Part shown: piece by piece, positions 16,301-16,442 of the stretch
Position numbering within the stretch: position 1 is the stretch's first letter
Layout: each line of letters opens with the position of its first letter
Assembly (NCBI GenBank): GCA_035375865.1
Contig: DAOSQO010000042.1
Coordinates: 1 to 16,442, forward strand
Origin: BRH-c25 sp029553855
GTDB lineage: Bacteria; Bacillota; Clostridia; Lutisporales; Lutisporaceae
Direction of reading: 5' to 3'
DNA: 16,442 nucleotides
Notes under the pieces: model-generated
The model's database searches: none
What the model was told of the DNA's origin: nothing
What the model saw: the letters and a program-made list of their open reading frames with translations, nothing else
Translations under genes and position numbers: made by a program

Positions 16301-16442
16301 ATAAGGGGAATCCAGTTGCTCCAGCTTTTGCCGTCCTGGGAATAGGAAAATTCATCGGCTTCCGTGTACATAGACAGCTGTACGAAATCTTCATTGGTGT
16401 ATGCCCTGCCATTGTATCTGGGTGCCGAATATAAACTTACGT
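13339..16442 (-). CDS. Giant extracellular Ig-like-repeat protein, 5' end outside window
   Basis: The frame is open from the window edge (first full codon 16438-16440) to TGA at 13339-13341, giving 1033 residues. The ATG at 16371 is only an internal methionine: homology to the protein at 1-4044 extends upstream of it (for example YTNEDF matching YTNENF). The first ~330 residues are paralogous to that protein, including YVPLPQREGE, LKDL.DNLCP and EPWIVYSGEHEGVMKA. A charged linker EKKKDKDKE (about 15890-15913) separates Ig-like modules. An acidic region without a recognised family follows (about 14770-15480), then four Ig-like repeats and a DUF5011/HYR-type domain (about 13637-13864) near the C-terminus, which ends GGGQQ. 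There is no SLH, LPXTG or dockerin motif, so surface retention would need a partner; the SLH protein encoded immediately downstream is the obvious candidate. A signal peptide is expected outside the window. Confidence 0.9.
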   Translation of the reverse strand, partial: VSLYSAPRYNGRAYTNEDFVQLSMYTEADEFSYSQDGKSWSNWIPLIKGNGAKGYGESRPYVPLPQREGELTFYTRYRTDTGKQSDPVAGIVIRDVSPPTGKVEYKRYNDSDCCFEAKLKDLEDNLCPADAIVIIGDKSKIIEANESPEYFIIQDVAGNKEGIKAQVKMEIPPVVQEKKKDKDKEPPAPIDTTPPVIEINPNGSAYEKISILPQITVTDDSVTTIIEYAFSISENPNDVVNWTTTGNGSRVSLSEVTGTYYLHVRATDAAGNTGVFRSDPYKMVESYTEPWIVYSGEHEGVMKAILVSPNPIKADEKVHDLNAECDDHTFHYTFEDRTEGSVTTDFVFDSDEDRAYKAIVVMDPCNGGTSGEVTVTIESPTDAFEGNMYKEYDISFKLNPSMFDESALNEELMNGDDIEILCGRVLEFDGDNWVTVREFDADDGVKYDNALVEELELEFGPEYDLQIYKAKIGMNENGFIQYQTMRNYYDEINEIYEYEFHTYTIEVGHIVDPSIEGNVTTAYMNNRTWAYSPQHLLASFSRIAAYAALAKAEGSLSGVDLTPPVGQVTYTADDPKKGPVTANIKLLDSSGREVTITNNGGSSKYVFNANGQFVFEFVDEEGNRGRALAEVSTIERAVSRIAVLYSTRLPTRDAVKVTLLPDPGLTLKNGDMVTVFENGSYSFNAVNNGRWKFIFINEAGDETEVTAALENIDKIPPVLWVDYIKNYYDNSVTAIARSEEPISPSEGSSLSHVFKENGKYIFKARDACGNEASATASVDYIDMLGLNQSDIDVKVSYSTLAMTGKPVKISLTSDKAFTVLNNSGKAEKEAAKNGIYQFIVRDNAGLIKLVEAEVKNIDTEAPVITLGYPEEITLLAGEPIELMKFTAVDNFDGDITNKVKVEGNVNTQQPGKYQAIYIATDSCGNSAVKVLEVVVLGRDDRIVLINGIKHESEPIMLSTKELRVSTKGFAGQIRVKWAKGFETEAFFKDGGTEASADTVPVTAAGWITLYVYDNERNSRLIHVLINSLGGGQQ
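13862..14763 (-). repeat. Four tandem Ig-like protein repeats
   Basis: Four consecutive units of roughly 65-80 residues share the pattern F..NG.Y.F...D..GN....A.V..ID. Approximate spans are 14530-14763, 14292-14529, 14098-14291 and 13862-14097. Signature segments are YVFNANGQFVFEFVDEEGNR, NNGRWKFIFINEAGDE, KENGKYIFKARDACGN and KNGIYQFIVRDNAG. This is a bacterial Ig-like module common in Firmicutes surface proteins. The copies have diverged in sequence, so this is an old protein-level repeat, not a recent DNA duplication. Confidence 0.8.
15475..16440 (-). repeat. Paralogous segment, right copy (matches 1-984)
   Basis: This is the counterpart of the left copy, in the same orientation about 15 kb away. 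The two copies differ most in the linker: EKKKDKDKE here versus HDDDDDYD on the left. Homology reaches both window edges, so its true limits are not visible. Confidence 0.9.

Noticed and set aside
16369..16371. ATG taken as the start of the right-hand surface protein
   Set aside because: The frame is open to the window edge and the residues upstream of this ATG are homologous to the left paralogue, so it is an internal methionine.

Overview
The window looks like chromosomal DNA from a Gram-positive anaerobe of the Clostridia type. The grounds are three C-terminal S-layer homology (SLH) modules, strong GGAGG-type ribosome binding sites, sigma-A-like promoters with a perfect TATAAT, moderate-to-low GC, and very large secreted Ig-like-repeat proteins. 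No species can be named. Every gene I can support lies on the minus strand, so the functional order runs from high to low coordinates. No gene-free stretch exceeds 300 bases; the longest gap is 6938-7171.

Region 1 (16442 to 7172) is a surface-protein operon. It begins with the C-terminal 1033 residues of a giant extracellular protein (13339-16442, start outside the window), built of Ig-like repeats and ending in a DUF5011/HYR-type domain with no wall anchor. Its stop overlaps, by four bases, the GTG start of a signal-peptide ORF (12377-13342). That ORF stops at a TAA, but the frame stays open on the other side for another 1731 codons (7172-12367) through Ig-like, FN3, Big_2-like and three SLH modules. 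The two ORFs therefore look like one ~2055-residue S-layer-anchored protein split by a single in-frame stop. A hairpin terminator follows at 7114-7143.

Region 2 (7113 to 4449) holds a sigma-A-like promoter and an 823-residue MalT-like (LAL/STAND) LuxR-family regulator.

Region 3 (4448 to 1) starts with a compact control region containing two dyads and a second TATAAT box. Then come a 78-residue DUF2442 protein and, 29 bases later, a giant signal-peptide surface protein of which 1348 residues are in the window. The last ~328 in-window residues of that protein are clearly paralogous to the first ~330 in-window residues of the region 1 protein. The regulator thus sits between two copies of a surface-protein locus. 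The simplest reading is a duplicated cell-surface system (adhesion, matrix or S-layer accessory) whose anchored member is broken, or read through, in the visible copy. Control of these operons by the regulator is inference from position and from a weak shared promoter motif.
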